In this document: positions 48,595 through 62,165 of the stretch, piece by piece
Numbering within the stretch: position 1 is the stretch's first letter
Layout: each line of letters starts with the position of its first letter
Assembly: GCA_026261815.1 (NCBI GenBank)
Contig: JAMPIT010000059.1
Coordinates: forward strand, 21,376,001 to 21,440,000
DNA from: Monarcha castaneiventris obscurior
Taxonomy: Eukaryota; Chordata; Aves; Passeriformes; Monarchidae
Length of the DNA: 64,000 bases
Direction: 5' to 3'
Made by a program: the position numbers and the translations under genes
Notes under the pieces: model-generated
Databases searched by the model: none
The model's input: only the letters and a program-made list of their open reading frames with translations
What the model was told of the DNA's origin: nothing

Positions 48595-51019
48595 TCTGTG
48601 ACTTTGGTCACATTAAAATTGTTTATTTGTCTCTTCCTTTCCCCTTTTCCCACCCTTTCTGCTTACTGGTTTATCATCCGTCAGTGACTGCTTAGAATAG
48701 AATTCATTTGAATCAGGCATCACCACTTTTTGCACTGAGTCTCTTTTATAAGGGTTTTCTCTTACATCACTTTGGTTTGGCCGGGTATGGGCCACTATAA
48801 TCAAATACATAATCCACTTTATAATGCACAAGTATCTTTGTTACAGCTGTTTAGACCATCCTGATTTCCCTTTTCTATTAATGGAAGTTGCAACAATCGT
48901 ATATGATAATAATGGAGTAGTGTGGTGAAAATGAAGGAGGAAAAAGACCCATTCATTTTTTTCTTGCCCAGAGAGACTTCTAGGACAATTAATAGTGTCT
49001 AATGACACTGATCTCTCCTCTGCACTACCTTTCATCACACAAAGTCACCTTTAAGTCACACAGCGGAGAAGAAAAGCCTTAAATTAAAACAGTTGTGCAT
49101 CAGTATCTTTTGATTCAAAATGTCTTCAGTTAAGATCTTGCCTATTTGTGTGGGAGTCAGAGATAATTATCCTAGAGTTGCAGTCTGATACAGAGTCTCT
49201 GTCTTCATCTTGCAATATTGGACTTAAAAAAATAAGAAGAAGCTGGAGCATTTGAATAAGGTCTTCAGACTATTATTTCTATAAGGCTATCATAAAATAC
49301 AGTAAAATTTGCTTTTTATATAGTATTATTACATAAAAATTATTATATATTATGTGTATTAAAATATACTCCTATTAAATCACATTAAAACTTTCCGAAT
49401 AGACCCAAGGGATTGTTTCTTGCTTGAATATCAGTGTGGGATGTCTTTCCTGATGATGTGTTCTCATTCTAAAATTATACATGAGAGTAAAATTATTTGT
49501 TGAAGATCTTGGCATAGATTGTGTCAGAGAAAGACAGAACAGCTTCAATGGGTTCATGACACCCAAAACAATGGTAGGCAGACAAAAATAAGAGCAGTGA
49601 GGGATAAAAAATATTGGGTCAGTAGCAACCAAGGGCCATTAAGCACATCATTCCCTATATAATGTACAGTCATCCAGACAAATTTACCATTACAATTAGT
49701 TCTAATTGTCCCCATTGTTGACAGCCTTGGTAAAGAAAGCAGAGAATTAATTACAAGTTGAGCATACCACAGGTCACTGTAGACACACACCAGCAAAAAC
49801 CTTACTTTGATGTATTTTCCTTGCTGATGTGTTCCTGCAGTGGTTCTATTGAGTAGACTTCTATTTCTATTGCACAATCACCAATCAATTAAAATTCAAT
49901 TAAAAATAAAAATAGAACTTCAAAAGCTCAACATCTTACTAGCTGAAAGGCTTTTGGGGTTTTTTTCCCCCTTCTCATTTCAAAATCTTAAATAAATTGA
50001 ATTGGTAAAATCCCAGAGGCAGAAGGAATAAGAAAGTATGTTATTTTTGTCAAAATGTATGTACACTCAAATCAAGCTTCACAGACTGCTTAACCTGATA
50101 GGCAGGTGAAAAAGTTAGTCTAGTTTTTAATCACTTTCTCGATGCTTTATCCTTGAGCAGCTCCACTGACAAAAAAGTCCTAGAAACATAAAGTATTATG
50201 AAGATACGCATCAGCAAACACATAAAAGAATTGGGTCCTTTATTAGGCACTTTCTGAATTTATGACTTACAGAGAATTTAGGGGTGGATTGTTTCTGCTG
50301 TGTAGAGATTTTATTTGATTTTGTCCCTTCTAACATTCCCATTCTAAAATGGGAAATATCTGCTAGTAAATATAATAAAAAGCTTAGGTCTTGACTTTAA
50401 ATTGATTACCTCATCCTATATTGTGTGCACTTCACTTTTATCCTGTTTGGTATAAAGACATGTTTCACTTAAAGAAATGTCCTGTTATTCAGAGTTTAAT
50501 AGTGATTTGGGGCATCATGGTGACATCTAAATTTTGTAGCAACATATAGGTCTTATCCCTTCTTACACCATTTCAAATTAAAATCTCAGTGATTCTGTCA
50601 TAATTGTGTGATTGTAATTTCAAGTAAAGCAAATCAGTTCTTTTTTTCTTACTTTTTCAGCTTGATTATTGATTTCACACCTCTGGCATAGCCAGTACCA
50701 GCAAAAACAGTGGCTGCTTCTTATGACACAATGCAGCACATGGAAAGGAATTCATTTAATGTAGTAACTTAATTTTTGAACATACAAGGTAGCTTTGCTG
50801 ATACACATAGCAGATCCCAAATCCTATAGACACAATAGAATCACAGAAAATTTATTTTTCCTTCTCTATTTATGTCCTTTGTTTAGAGTCTATTAACATA
50901 ACTTGGTTAAACTAAGTGGAGAGTTAAATTATTTTAGCGATGACTCAGACAGAGACACAGCACCTTTACACAGACAATACAAATCCGAATACGTGCTGCA
51001 CTGACGGAAGGCAACAGTC
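48595..51019. other. Unique sequence, no gene seen
   Basis: AT-rich unique DNA with very AT-rich patches near 49300-49380. ATAGAATCACAGAA at 50835-50848 resembles the tail of a minus-strand CR1, but nothing downstream continues the match. Confidence 0.45.
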
Positions 51020-51440
51020 CCAATTTGACTGTATTTCATTCTTTCACATCTGATAGTGGTTCCAGAAGGTTTTCAAGGCTGCAAACACCATGGAGAAAAA
51101 TATCTGAGGGATGTTTCCAACAACAGTCTAGTTTTCAGAGAACAGAGATGGAGTCAGGGCTGGAACAGAGGTTCAAAGTCCATCTGAGAAAGAGGACTGG
51201 AAACAGGGCTGGAGGCAGAGCTGCCTATCCCAGTTCCCACATCCATCCAGCAAATCCAGTCCATTAGACAGGACACCAGGGAAGAGAAGCAGGACCACAA
51301 CCATGACAGGACCCAGATTCACCTAAAAGCAGTCCTGGGTCAGGGACTGACGGTCCCAGGCTGGGCTGAAATGAGCAGCCTGGAAGGAAGACCCAGGAGT
51401 GGCTCAGCAGGAACAGTCAGAGCTGGCCAGGGGTCACATT
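51020..51440. other. GC-richer patch, origin unknown
   Basis: A moderately GC-rich, purine-rich segment of about 400 bp in AT-rich surroundings. An 80-codon plus-strand frame (51025-51267) crosses it without a recognisable domain. It shares the 14-mer ACAGTCAGAGCTGG with the block at 40.5-41.3 kb, which hints at a common, unidentified repeat. The evidence for that is thin. Confidence 0.3.
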
Positions 51441-53381
51441 GTTTCAGTGGCTTAGTGCAAGTGATTCAGGAAGAGAAATTACTGATATGCCAGAGAATGT
51501 ATCTATTTTATTAAGATTAATAATTAGTTCTCAGCCAGGATGCCCTACAACTTTTCTGCTCTTCATAAAATATCTATTACCTGGAAAACATCCATTCTCA
51601 AAAATTCATTATTTATTAACAATGTCATATTATAATGAATTACTTTATTTTTCATTTTAACAAAATACTATATCTTTTAGACATAGTGTCCATAAGAAAA
51701 CAAAATTCACAATAAGTAATGAAATTGTGTTGCCTTTGTAAATGATTTGAGGTTATCCTGTCTCAGAGTCTGATACTGATACCCAGAAGAAGGGAGAGTC
51801 AACTCCTGGTGCAGTTTACCACAAGATGCCATTGTATGGCATGTGACAACTACAGGGTGCAGCATCTTTTCAAGCAGAAATGTTGGCTTTATCTTTTAAT
51901 CAATAAACTGCTACACTGGCATTAACTCAACTTTATTATTGGTGTATTTGTTCTCACCTTACAAAGCAATTACACCAGGACTAAAGCATTTGGGAAGTCG
52001 ACATTACTGACTTTGTTCTGCAGCATCAGTCCTGAGACAGCAAACCTCATTTCCAGAGCTGTGAATAGGGCATCTTTCTCCAGAGCTAAATTCACATAAA
52101 AAGAGCAAATTGAAATAAAATATGGACTCTACTTCCTGCAAATATAATTCAGCTCCGTGTAATATTTATAGAAGGTCTTTAGGTTTACTGGTATTAAAGA
52201 GCCTTGGTGGTTGGGCTGTACCACATGTAATGAGTAATGATGACTGAAACAAAGGATAGACATCAACACACTGAGTTTTATCCTTTTCTGGGCTACAGAC
52301 TAGTTGTTCCAAGCTTTAAAAACTTTAGTGTGATGATTATGCACACTGATGATGTAACTAAGAATTGACTGTCTCTTCCTCCAAAGAAATTCTCCCAAGC
52401 TAAAGATGGAAAATCATTGTTTCATAAGCAAAGAATAAAACAAGAGCAAGTTATATAGTCTCCTGGCATCCCCGTTTCCCTGTATTAAAATATCAATTGG
52501 ATGATTCCCAGAATTAATAGAGATGTCATTTGAGTAGTGATCTCATTATTTTAAGTCTGAAAAAGACCTCACCACATACGCATGCAGTCCAAAAAGCATG
52601 GTACTGAAACAGAGTCAGAAAAGTGATGTATAAGCTCTTGACTATCTTTAAGTTCTTTGATATGATCTCCTATGTTTTTATGGCTTTCAATTGATATTGA
52701 CTGTGAGTGGACCTGTACAAACATTGATAGAGGAGGCGCTGGGCTCCTTTGTCTCACCTTTTCTATCTAGCGACAGTAACAATCTTCATTTCCTGGTTTA
52801 GCAATTGGGATGAGCTGGTCATTAGATAAGGATCAATCTCTTTCAGTCAGCAAGTGGGGAGAACCTACAAATTTGAGAAGTAGAAAAGTAGAAGAGTATT
52901 CAACAAGTTGACATTGTCAAAGATATTTATGTTTGGAAAGAGCTAATTTCTTCTGTAAAAAATGGAAAGGTGATTTTGAAATGTATAAACACTAATTAGC
53001 TCAAGCAAGGTCAGTCTTGATCTCAGGTTCATGTGCAATAATAAACATAGCCATTTTCATAAGGTTCTATCTATTCAGTCAAGAAAAGGTGAATATTAAC
53101 TAAACATTTAAGAAGAGATTTCTATGAAGAAAAAGGATACATCATTTCACCTTTCAAGGTGGACCTCCAAGAAGATGAGGCCTACATAAAATTGTTTCCT
53201 AAAAATATGTACGTAAAGTCTAGGTCTCCAGAAGGAAATAAATCAGAAATTTTAATATAATTATTATTTGTGTTACTATGTGGAATGCCTGTTTTATTGC
53301 TTTTTAAATTAGGGTTCCAAATGGGCATTATTTTATACAAAAGCAAAATAAAATAATTTGGAAATTTTATAGTGCTTGTAT
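51441..53381. other. Unique sequence, no gene seen
   Basis: AT-rich unique DNA up to the ATTAA duplication of the next LTR. Confidence 0.45.
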
Positions 53382-53386
53382 ATTAA
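53382..53386. repeat. Target-site duplication ATTAA, left copy
   Basis: Directly precedes the TG start of the LTR and matches 54056-54060 exactly. Confidence 0.9.
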
Positions 53387-54055
53387 TGTCTTGGGTGGGA
53401 TAAGGGGTGGAACATCTTGGGGTGACTTTATGATGTGTATCTGCTATCACTGCTCTGTTTCCCAGAAATTAATTTTGTGCCTTTTCTGTGCCTTTAAACT
53501 GAGCCTGAAAGGGAAGAGAGGGAAAAAAAAAAAACAGCGAACTCTTCAAACGAATTTTTCAAGGATACAGATACACTCCTTTGCTTTCTGCTCTGGCAGC
53601 AAGGGGGGAGGGAACACCCTTGGTGCTTCTCGTCCAGTTTTTTGGCTCTGTTTTTCTTTCTCTGGGGAGAGAGAGAGAGAGACGGAGAGTTGAAATGTGT
53701 TTTCTTGGGGCTTTTGGTTTTTTTCCCTTCTTTTTCTTCTGGACCGTTTCAACATCAGAATACATCGGGAGAATTCTCCACCAAGGCCCGGAGGTGGGCC
53801 CACGCCAGCTCCGAGAAGGAGAGACCACACCTACAGAAGGACTCTAAAATCTTCCCAGGTTTTCTCTCTGTAACGAGGGGTTTTACTATTTAGCATTATT
53901 ATCCTTTTCCTGAGTGTTTGTTAATAAATAGGTTTTATCTCTTTCACTTTCCTTTGAGGAAAAAGTTTTTTTCCCGAACCTGGTGGGGGGTGGGGTGATT
54001 GTAAGCTTCTTTCTACCAGAGGATATTTTCTTCCAAATTTGTCCAAACCGGGACA
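53387..54055 (+). mobile_element. Solo LTR of an avian endogenous retrovirus (family A, better preserved copy)
   Basis: The element is 669 bp long, with TG...CA ends (TGTCTTGGG to CCGGGACA) and a perfect 5-bp duplication, ATTAA, at 53382-53386 and 54056-54060. It matches the minus-strand element at 3038-3673 along most of its length. It contains a GA run (53663-53681) and an AATAAA signal (53923-53928) followed by GGTTTTATCTCTTTCAC. No retroviral internal region adjoins it, so it is a solo LTR. Several overlapping open frames (53546-53830 and 53559-53828 on minus, 53581-53847 and 53642-53893 on plus) lie entirely within it and are not host genes. The target length of 5 bp fits an ERVL-type or class I element better than ERVK, which usually gives 6 bp. 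Confidence 0.9.
53923..53928 (+). terminator. LTR polyadenylation signal AATAAA
   Basis: AATAAA lies in the 3' part of the LTR within GTTAATAAATAGG. The minus-strand sister copy has GTTAATACATAGG at the same place, so the signal is intact only here. Confidence 0.7.
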
Positions 54056-54060
54056 ATTAA
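54056..54060. repeat. Target-site duplication ATTAA, right copy
   Basis: Directly follows the terminal CA of the LTR and matches 53382-53386 exactly. Confidence 0.9.
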
Positions 54061-54358
54061 TTATTCACCTCAGTGCATCAGGTTGACCAGTGTCTAGTTA
54101 CCTAAAAAATAGCAGAGAGAAGGAAATGTCAAAATTTAATTTTTTCATGCAGCTTCTTCCATAATTGTCTACTTTTTCTTCAGCATCAAAACAAAAACAT
54201 AATAGGTTCTTGAAAAGAAATTGTGAAGTAAGTGATTTACCAAGGTTTTTTGCTATTCTGATTGTGACCACCAATTTCAACAACAAGTTGCTACATAAAG
54301 TGAAATTGCGGTACTGGTATTTGTCCATTCAGCATAAGGCTGATTTGTAATACCTCTC

Positions 54359-54386
54359 TGGCCAGAAACCACTGGCCAGAAACCAC
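54359..54386. repeat. Perfect tandem duplication of a 14-bp unit
   Basis: TGGCCAGAAACCAC occurs twice in a row without mismatch. Confidence 0.95.
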
Positions 54387-57300
54387 TATATTTTTCTGGA
54401 AATGTGCCATGTTGAATATAATTCTACAGTTAAAAAGCACGGTTAATAAGGTCTTTGTGTCTTCATGTATTGCACGTGCCTAGTGCTACTGTGTTCTCCT
54501 CTGCCATGCTGCAAATTGCACTTTCCCTCAGAGTAGGAACTTCTGTATCCTCTCTACTTTTTCCCCAGCCATTTGAGTGTGTAGCCTAGGAAACAGCAAG
54601 GATTTTTACTCCCACTATTCTAAACTGTCCACCTTATCATCAAGAATAAACCTCAGTGAAAAACTGTGCCCACTAGATAAAGAACTGCATTTTTATCTTC
54701 AAGATGACAACCATTCAATCATGATTGACAGTGCAACACAAAGGCAAGATAAATGCATGTTATATTTTCTACCAAACGGAGTTTTGCCTACAATCCCAGC
54801 CCATCATGACTGTACAATAATACTGAGCAGGTCAGAGAGATGTTCAAATATGTTCAGTCCTCTAGCACAAATGATAGTGCTTTGAATTATTTTGATCACT
54901 TATTTCCAAGGGTTCTGTAAACATTAATAACAGCCCATCTCTCAGACAGACAGTGAGCACACTTATGACAGTTCCTCACCAATTTCAGAGTGATCTTTGC
55001 CCAAACAAAAAGAGAATATTCAAACATATTTCCATGATCTGTCTATCAAAGTCAGGAAATCTGGCTTTGAGAAACTACAATGTGGTCACTTTCCATGAAA
55101 GTCAGGACAACAAATCGTGTAGCCAAATTCAGTAACACAACCTAGTCAACATGCATCAATTTGCAATAAAGTTTGCACCTTGTAATATTTAAAATCCAAA
55201 CAATGCTTACTCATATTGTTACACACCCTAACCCCTTTGTTGATTTGATTGCTGTATTGATTTTTTTTTTTTTAACTTGAGTTTTGAGTTTGGAAAGCCT
55301 TGTCCTGAACATACAGTCATGTTCCACTTTACTGTGTTGTGAAATTTAACTGACTGCACCAGGATTAAACTGACAGCTGACAAAACAGAAGGATACAATC
55401 CAGCGCCTATTCTTTGAAAACACCTTGAAAGTGGCCATGCAGCTCTGAAGATTTTGGGAAGTTGACCGGTAATTGCTAAGCTTTTCATTTCAAGAGATGT
55501 CTTTTTAAAGCGATAGGAAGGATATGAGCTTCCATTTATTTCTCCCAATGAATAAGTTAAAGGCATTTGTCTCTCTATATTTAGCAAGTAAAATGCAAGC
55601 CCTTAGTTCTCAATCAATGTTTGCAAATCCTAATCAAGCTGATAGCAGATTTAAAGATGTCATGTCATATATTCTTACAAGACTGCACAACAAGGAGTAG
55701 GCAAGCGTATTTTAAGTGGGATGATTCACTACTCCTAAACACATTGAATTTGCACAACTGTGGCTAGAAATTTGACAAAGCAATAAAAAACTATATTGTC
55801 TAAGCCACAGAAGAAAAAAGGAGCTATTTCCACCAACTGTAGACAAATAAAGCTGCTGTGGCAAGATTTTGTTTGTTGAGCCCAGCTCTTAACGGCATAT
55901 AACACATATTGAGCAAAACACTGAAATATATGTAGATATAGGAGGTGAAAACTAAGAATCAGTGTAAAATAGTAAAGTCAGTAAAGAACTATAAGCTTAA
56001 GTTATGACCCATGTGTTTAGATAACAGGGACTTTCAAAAACCATTTACTCATATCCTTTGTAAATGGTCAGAACTTGGCCACTCAGGCCAAGAACTCGTA
56101 AGTGCTCTTACAGTGAGTGCCTTGCATCAGAACACTGTGCTCCATCCAGCACACTTGCCATGCAGCAGAGCATTACATCTTTTACACAGTTCATCTCTGA
56201 GAGTAATCCTCCTGATTTATTAATTACTTTGACATTATAGATAGGATCCATTGAAAGGAGTTGCTCAAGTGTGTCAAGTTGCACAGATATTTAAGTTTGC
56301 TTGTGGTAGTATTTTTCTGCCCTTGTTAAACCTCTACACGTCATTAATCAAATTATACCACAATGGATTTTCAAACAGTTCAAATAATAAACATGGACAG
56401 AATTTTAAAGTATTGCCACTGTGAGATTTTGAGACAGATTATGAAAAACCTTGCTAGTACAATAGGGCCCCTGAAAAGCTCTAACCATTCACTTCAGAGA
56501 CTCAGTAGCTGCTATGATCCTCCCTGAAAACGTGGCACAAAAGCAAAGATGAATAAATTCTGGAAATTGTTTTAGAAGAATAAGTAGTCATTTAACCAGA
56601 AAATTAAGATGTATTGAGATGTGCTGTGATTTAATACTAGCTCATTTTGCAAAATATTTTTTGGGAAAGAGCATCCTAGCAATATCATCTGATACGAAAA
56701 TCACTTGATATGTGTGATGCAATGACTGCATAGATCCACCATGAATCTCCATCATATCACAATTTAGAGACATGCAGAAAAATTTTGGGGAGCACTGTGT
56801 CAAATCATGAAAATGGCCCAAATTTGAAAGCATTTACTACTTTTATAAGATGATTTTGAATAAATGTTTATAGATTACTTTTTTTCTGCTTATATCTTTG
56901 CCAGGCTTTCATCATTTGAAATAGTTTCCGTCCTAAAATGTATTTTGAGTCAGATGCTGAAATTTCATATCTAGTTTGATTTTTTGACGATAGTTTCATA
57001 TTTAGGTTCTTTTAAGAATTACTTTAGGGATTTTTCAAGACAAGCATTTGACAATGTTTTCATTTGCTCAGTATTTGAAGGATGCTTGAGCTTTATTCTT
57101 TCTTAAATTCCTCATTCTTAAAGAACTGCTTTGCACTCTCAGATCTTATTTAGGACTTTTCAGGATACACTACTACATACTGCAAATATTATTTGAATTC
57201 CAATCTCAAATGAAACATATCTTTTGAAGACATAGGAACCACTTTTGTTGATCATGTATTTTCTAAAGGAGAGATGGAGAAAAAAAGCTAAATGTATCAC

Positions 57301-60300
57301 AAAAAGTGTCTCTTATCAGTTCTATACTTAAAAACCTCCAGTCTGATTAGCTATTATTCTTCTTGTGGTTTTATTTATTCAACAAGGTAAAAATCTGATC
57401 CTATGTTCAGTGACAAACAACTGCAGTCATGTGAAAGCACAGACCAGTCATAAGACTATTACATATCACGGAGAACATTTATGCAAGAAATGTATTGTTT
57501 GAGAAAAGCCCCAAACCAAAGTGCTGTATGTACTGCTGCCTTATACTAGGTTAGAGTTTTAAATCATAACCCCCTTTTTGTCTCACACCACAGAGGAAAA
57601 AAATTTCTTTGATTAATAGATAGGGATGCAACTCCCTTTTTTAACACAGCAAGAGATGTTTTTCTTTTGAAAGTATGCCTCTTGCCATACAGGATCAACA
57701 AGCAGGATACAGAGGTGGAAAGGAATAAAAATATTTTGGAAGTTCATTCATTCAAGAAACAAACTAAAATTGCAGTTTCTTTTCCACCTTTTTCTTCTAA
57801 ACACATTTATTGCTGATGAAATGAAGCAGGCAGAACCAAATCTATAACTCCATAGTCAGCCATGTCAGAGGAAATTCAAACTAGATTCCATTGTTCAAAA
57901 ACATGCCTCAATTTTCTCTACCTGTCTCTGAGGTAAAAGAGTAAATTAAAGCTTCTATTTTGGTCACTGGTCTTTCTGGACTGACAGCAACCATGGCAAT
58001 TCGCTTCCAAAAACTGTGAGTCATACAGGCTTATAGGATTATGTTTGAGAAATTCAACTTTTTTCTGCTCAGAACATTTGTGTTATGACTGATGTCTCAA
58101 ACTGTATTTAAAACATGGCCCCTAAATCCATGTGACACTCATCTAAACCACCTCTCACTGCAAGCTGAAGACACTGGCTACTGTTTTGGATACATTTCAA
58201 CTCACTGTTTGTCATTCAGATGGTGAGACTTTGTTCTCACCACGAATTTGTGGGGATCCTGAAGTATAGGGCTACAGGCACGAGGATAATTTGTCTCAAG
58301 AATAAAATGCAGTGCTATTAATCCACTCTTCTATTCAGACAAAAGGAACTTGAAAGAGAGGAAAGAATGTCAGTGCCATTCTTTTGTTCCCTCAGAAAAT
58401 CCAAGTCAAGGGAATTGCCTTACAGACTGGAAAAATTCAGATTACTAAGGCTACTTTTTCTTTAATGGGGAATCTTTTGAAACTCCAAAATGCTCTGTAA
58501 CTTGATTCTGTATCTAGGCGCTTAATTTCTATTTCCTGTCACTTCTATCTTACAGGAACACTATAGAGGTAGTTTCCTGTGTCTGAGTACTATCTGAGTA
58601 TTCTAACATAAGGTATTACTTAGCCTCCTCACAAGCTGAGCATCAATGACCATCACGTAACTAGTGTTTATCATCCCTTTGTTTCTCTTAACCACTGTGT
58701 AGAAAAACAGTTTACACTGATTGAGTTTCACACCTAACAGGGTACTCAAACATCTAGCATAAGCCAAATTCTGAAGCTGTCATAGTAGGACTCTCAAGAT
58801 CCCCTTTTCCCCTGCTTGCTAGACACCCACATTACAGAAAACATTCTGAATACTTTTTAGATCTAGCCTGCTCAGATGACAGCTGGTCACTGAAGTGTAC
58901 ACATCTCCTGCAGAAGGAGCCAAGATATTCATGAAGATTGTTATATTCTTGTTTCCAGCGAGGCAGCACAGAGACTTGAATACTTAGGAGTTACCTAACC
59001 ATCACATTTTTCTGAGGGTGTGTGTCTTTGTCTTTTCTCTTTCCCCTTGTAAGCACTGGTCTATTGAAGCATGAATCCTGGTTGCCAGCTTTCTTCTTCT
59101 TCTTGCTCCTCACCACTCTTTGTGATGGATAAATCAAGCTGACTTAGTTGCAAAACAGAAGTTTTCTGTTGTTAACCTTCTTCCAGTTATACTTTGACAC
59201 TCAAAACCTCTTCTTAAAAGATGTAGCCATCTGGCTACAATTCCACCTGAAACTGACTTTTCTAGTTTTGAACTGCTGGATATAGATGTGCTCTTTTTCT
59301 TGGATTTCATAACTAGCCTATGTGACTCCCAGATTTTTCTCCACAGGACTTCATCACAAGTCTAAAGCCTACATTCACTGAGGGACAAAAGTCATCAGAT
59401 GGACTGTGGAAAACTGCACTGCACAGTGATTGGGTATTCTCAGAAACCCAGTTTTGAATGACTGATTTTTCTGCAGCACTACCAGAAGTGTATTTTAAAA
59501 GCAAAAATTATTTTGTAATGGGAGGGTAATGGAAATGGGGAAAAAAGGGTAAAAATGGAAATTTTGAAGATAATACTCTGAAAGTTCCACCCCTGATACA
59601 TTAAAATAGCAAAACAGGAATAATAACAAGACAGTATTTGCAACCAGTTTCAGAGGAGCTGAGGAGCTGTGTGTGTGGTAAAAATTATTTTATTTTCTGC
59701 CTTTTTTTTTCTCCCGATGAAAAATATTTAGCATGCCTTGTATAAAAGGGGTTGGGGAACCACTACAACTTGAAAAGGTCTTAAGTTTCACAAGACAAAA
59801 GCATGTAATCTGAACCTCCTTATCCCACTGGATTCCCCATTCCTAAAGTTGAACAGAAATGACCCCAGAAGTCTAGCAGTTTAGGAAAGGAAAAATAATA
59901 GTTTCATTCTGACTAGAAAGACATGTAGCATATATGAAATAAATTAGACTAGAAGTGCCAGGACCTCAAATTTAAAGGCAAGGAAAAAACCTCTTCACTT
60001 CACGGGGAAGAGGAGGTTATTTTTTTAAGCAGAGAAGAAATTCAAAGTAGATTACTGCAGACTTTTCCACAGCTGAAGTAAACCAAGCATTTAAAAGTGA
60101 TGCAAAAAACAGAAGTAAAGCTGAAAAAATCTGTGAAAAGTACATATATGTGCTGTGAATATCTTCAGAATAAAAATAATAACCAGAGTAGTATTAATTT
60201 CATCCCTTTTTATTTTTGCACGTTAAAATTATCTAAGAAAAGGTAGATTTTATATAATCACATTACTGAACAGAAACTTTTTCTTTCTTTCTTCCCAGTA

Positions 60301-61769
60301 TTGCAAGTTAGCTCCAAAAGCAAGAATTTTGACTTTTTTAAACAGTGATGTCTGAAAAGTAAGTTTTTCAGGAAATATAGACTTCATACCACCTTTGAGT
60401 GTAGGACTGCTTCTGCTGATAAAATTGCCATTGGCAGAAAAATAAGTCTGAAGCAATTTGAATGTGAGATTCTGGTTTTGCAGTAAAAGCTGTGTGAATA
60501 TAGGTGGCAGTCATAATATTTCCTAAAGGAGTGGTCCACCATGACCCTAAAATTCAGGTTTTTTTGTTTTGCTTACCACAAAGCCACCTTTGAACAGTAC
60601 ATCTTGTTGGGATGTGAAAATACAATGCCATAAGAAAGAAAAATGTATTTATGCCTGATTTGGTAAATTGGCTGGTAAAAAATGCTTCAATTAAGACAGT
60701 CAAATGAAAATTATTGGACCACATGAGGTGATGATGAAAGAAAATTTAACAGCAGTGATCTTGGCAGGATCACCGGTGTCCAGCATCATGACCATTTGCC
60801 ATTTATGTTTTATTGGTCAGTGTGATATGAGGAATATAGCAGAAGATAACTTCATTAAAGTAGCAGCCATTCTCCTATGGAAGTATCTGGCTTTGCAGGT
60901 AAACTATCAATCCTTGGTTGGAATTCAAATCCAGGTTAAGAATTCAAAGAGCGAAAAAGCAGGGGATGGGTGAGTCACAAGAGAACTTATGTTTCAATGT
61001 AGAAAATGCACAAAACCCAAATACATGCAAATTATAAGTGATGGAAGATCTTCTATTACTTTCCAGCAACCAAAACAGGTGTCAGTTCCCTTCCTGCACC
61101 CTTCCTACAGCTGAATCTTTTTTAGCATAGAAGGGAAAGCCCACAGTAAGCAGAAAGTTAAAAAAAAAAAAAACACAGAGTGTTTGTTTTATCCAAGCAG
61201 TACCCAGTGATCTAATAATTATCTGAGGGAGGAAAAAATAGATATATAATTTAAAACTTAAAAAAGATAGGAAGGAATATTGGGAAGAACAGGAGTGTAA
61301 GAATTTAATCAAGGAGATACAAATCGGAAGAGAGGAAAAACAAGAATCTTAACATTTGATCTGTTACCTTGTTTTGATAATAGCTCACATTCAGGTCTCA
61401 CTTTGCATCTGAACTTAACAATCCCAACTATTTCTAAAGCAATTATTCATTTTGTTCTCTGAAATGCATGGCCTATGCTCTCATGTGCACAAAACAAGAA
61501 GAGACTAAAGTACTAATGAATCTAGGGAAAAAGATCAGGCTCACTACCTTTTCTTGTTGTACTAGAAGGGTTAACCAATATTTAGCTTTTCTTTCGCAAA
61601 ATATATTTCATCTAGATGCCATGTAAATAACTATTTTTCAAAATCTGTGACTGAAAACTCATACTTCTGTCTTGGAAAGCATATTCAGTTGGCTTGAATT
61701 TCATCTATGTTCCTGTTTCTAGTCAGTGAGAAAAAGACACACCTCAAAAGGTGATATAAGTAGTTTAAA

Positions 61770-61798
61770 TAAGGCAGTTAGGAAGACTAACTGCCTTA
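61770..61798. repeat. Perfect 12-bp hairpin
   Basis: TAAGGCAGTTAG pairs exactly with CTAACTGCCTTA around the 5-nt loop GAAGA. No T-run follows, and the stem is too short for a typical microRNA precursor. Confidence 0.95.
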
Positions 61799-62146
61799 GA
61801 ACTTGCCAAGAGAAAACACTCATTAAGCTTGTGATCTTTGGTGGAATTTAGACACTCTGCAAATTAAATAAGACTCTTCAGCAGACAATAACTTTTTATA
61901 AAAGTTTTATAATGGAAACACATTTTAACAAGATACCAAATTTTGTCTACCTATTTATTAATTTATTTGTTATCTAAAGAAAAATATCTCCTGTCCTCCA
62001 AATTTAACAGTTTCTCTAGAGCTGCAGAAAGGTTCTTAGTGCTGCAGCCAAAAACCACATCCTGTGTTTGAGAAGATATGATAGATGACTGTTAATAAAC
62101 TGGAAAGCACTGAAATACAGATAAAACCGTAGCTAAAACATACTGT

Positions 62147-62165
62147 TAACAATAACAATAACAAT
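62147..62165. repeat. TAACAA short tandem repeat
   Basis: About three units of TAACAA, as in TAACAATAACAATAACAAT. Confidence 0.9.

Noticed and set aside
50835..50848. ATAGAATCACAGAA, similar to the 3' tail of a minus-strand CR1
   Set aside because: The bases that follow do not continue the CR1 match, so there is no element to report.
53546..53893. Cluster of open frames of 83 to 105 codons
   Set aside because: All lie within the solo LTR at 53387-54055 and overlap on both strands. None encodes a recognisable retroviral domain.
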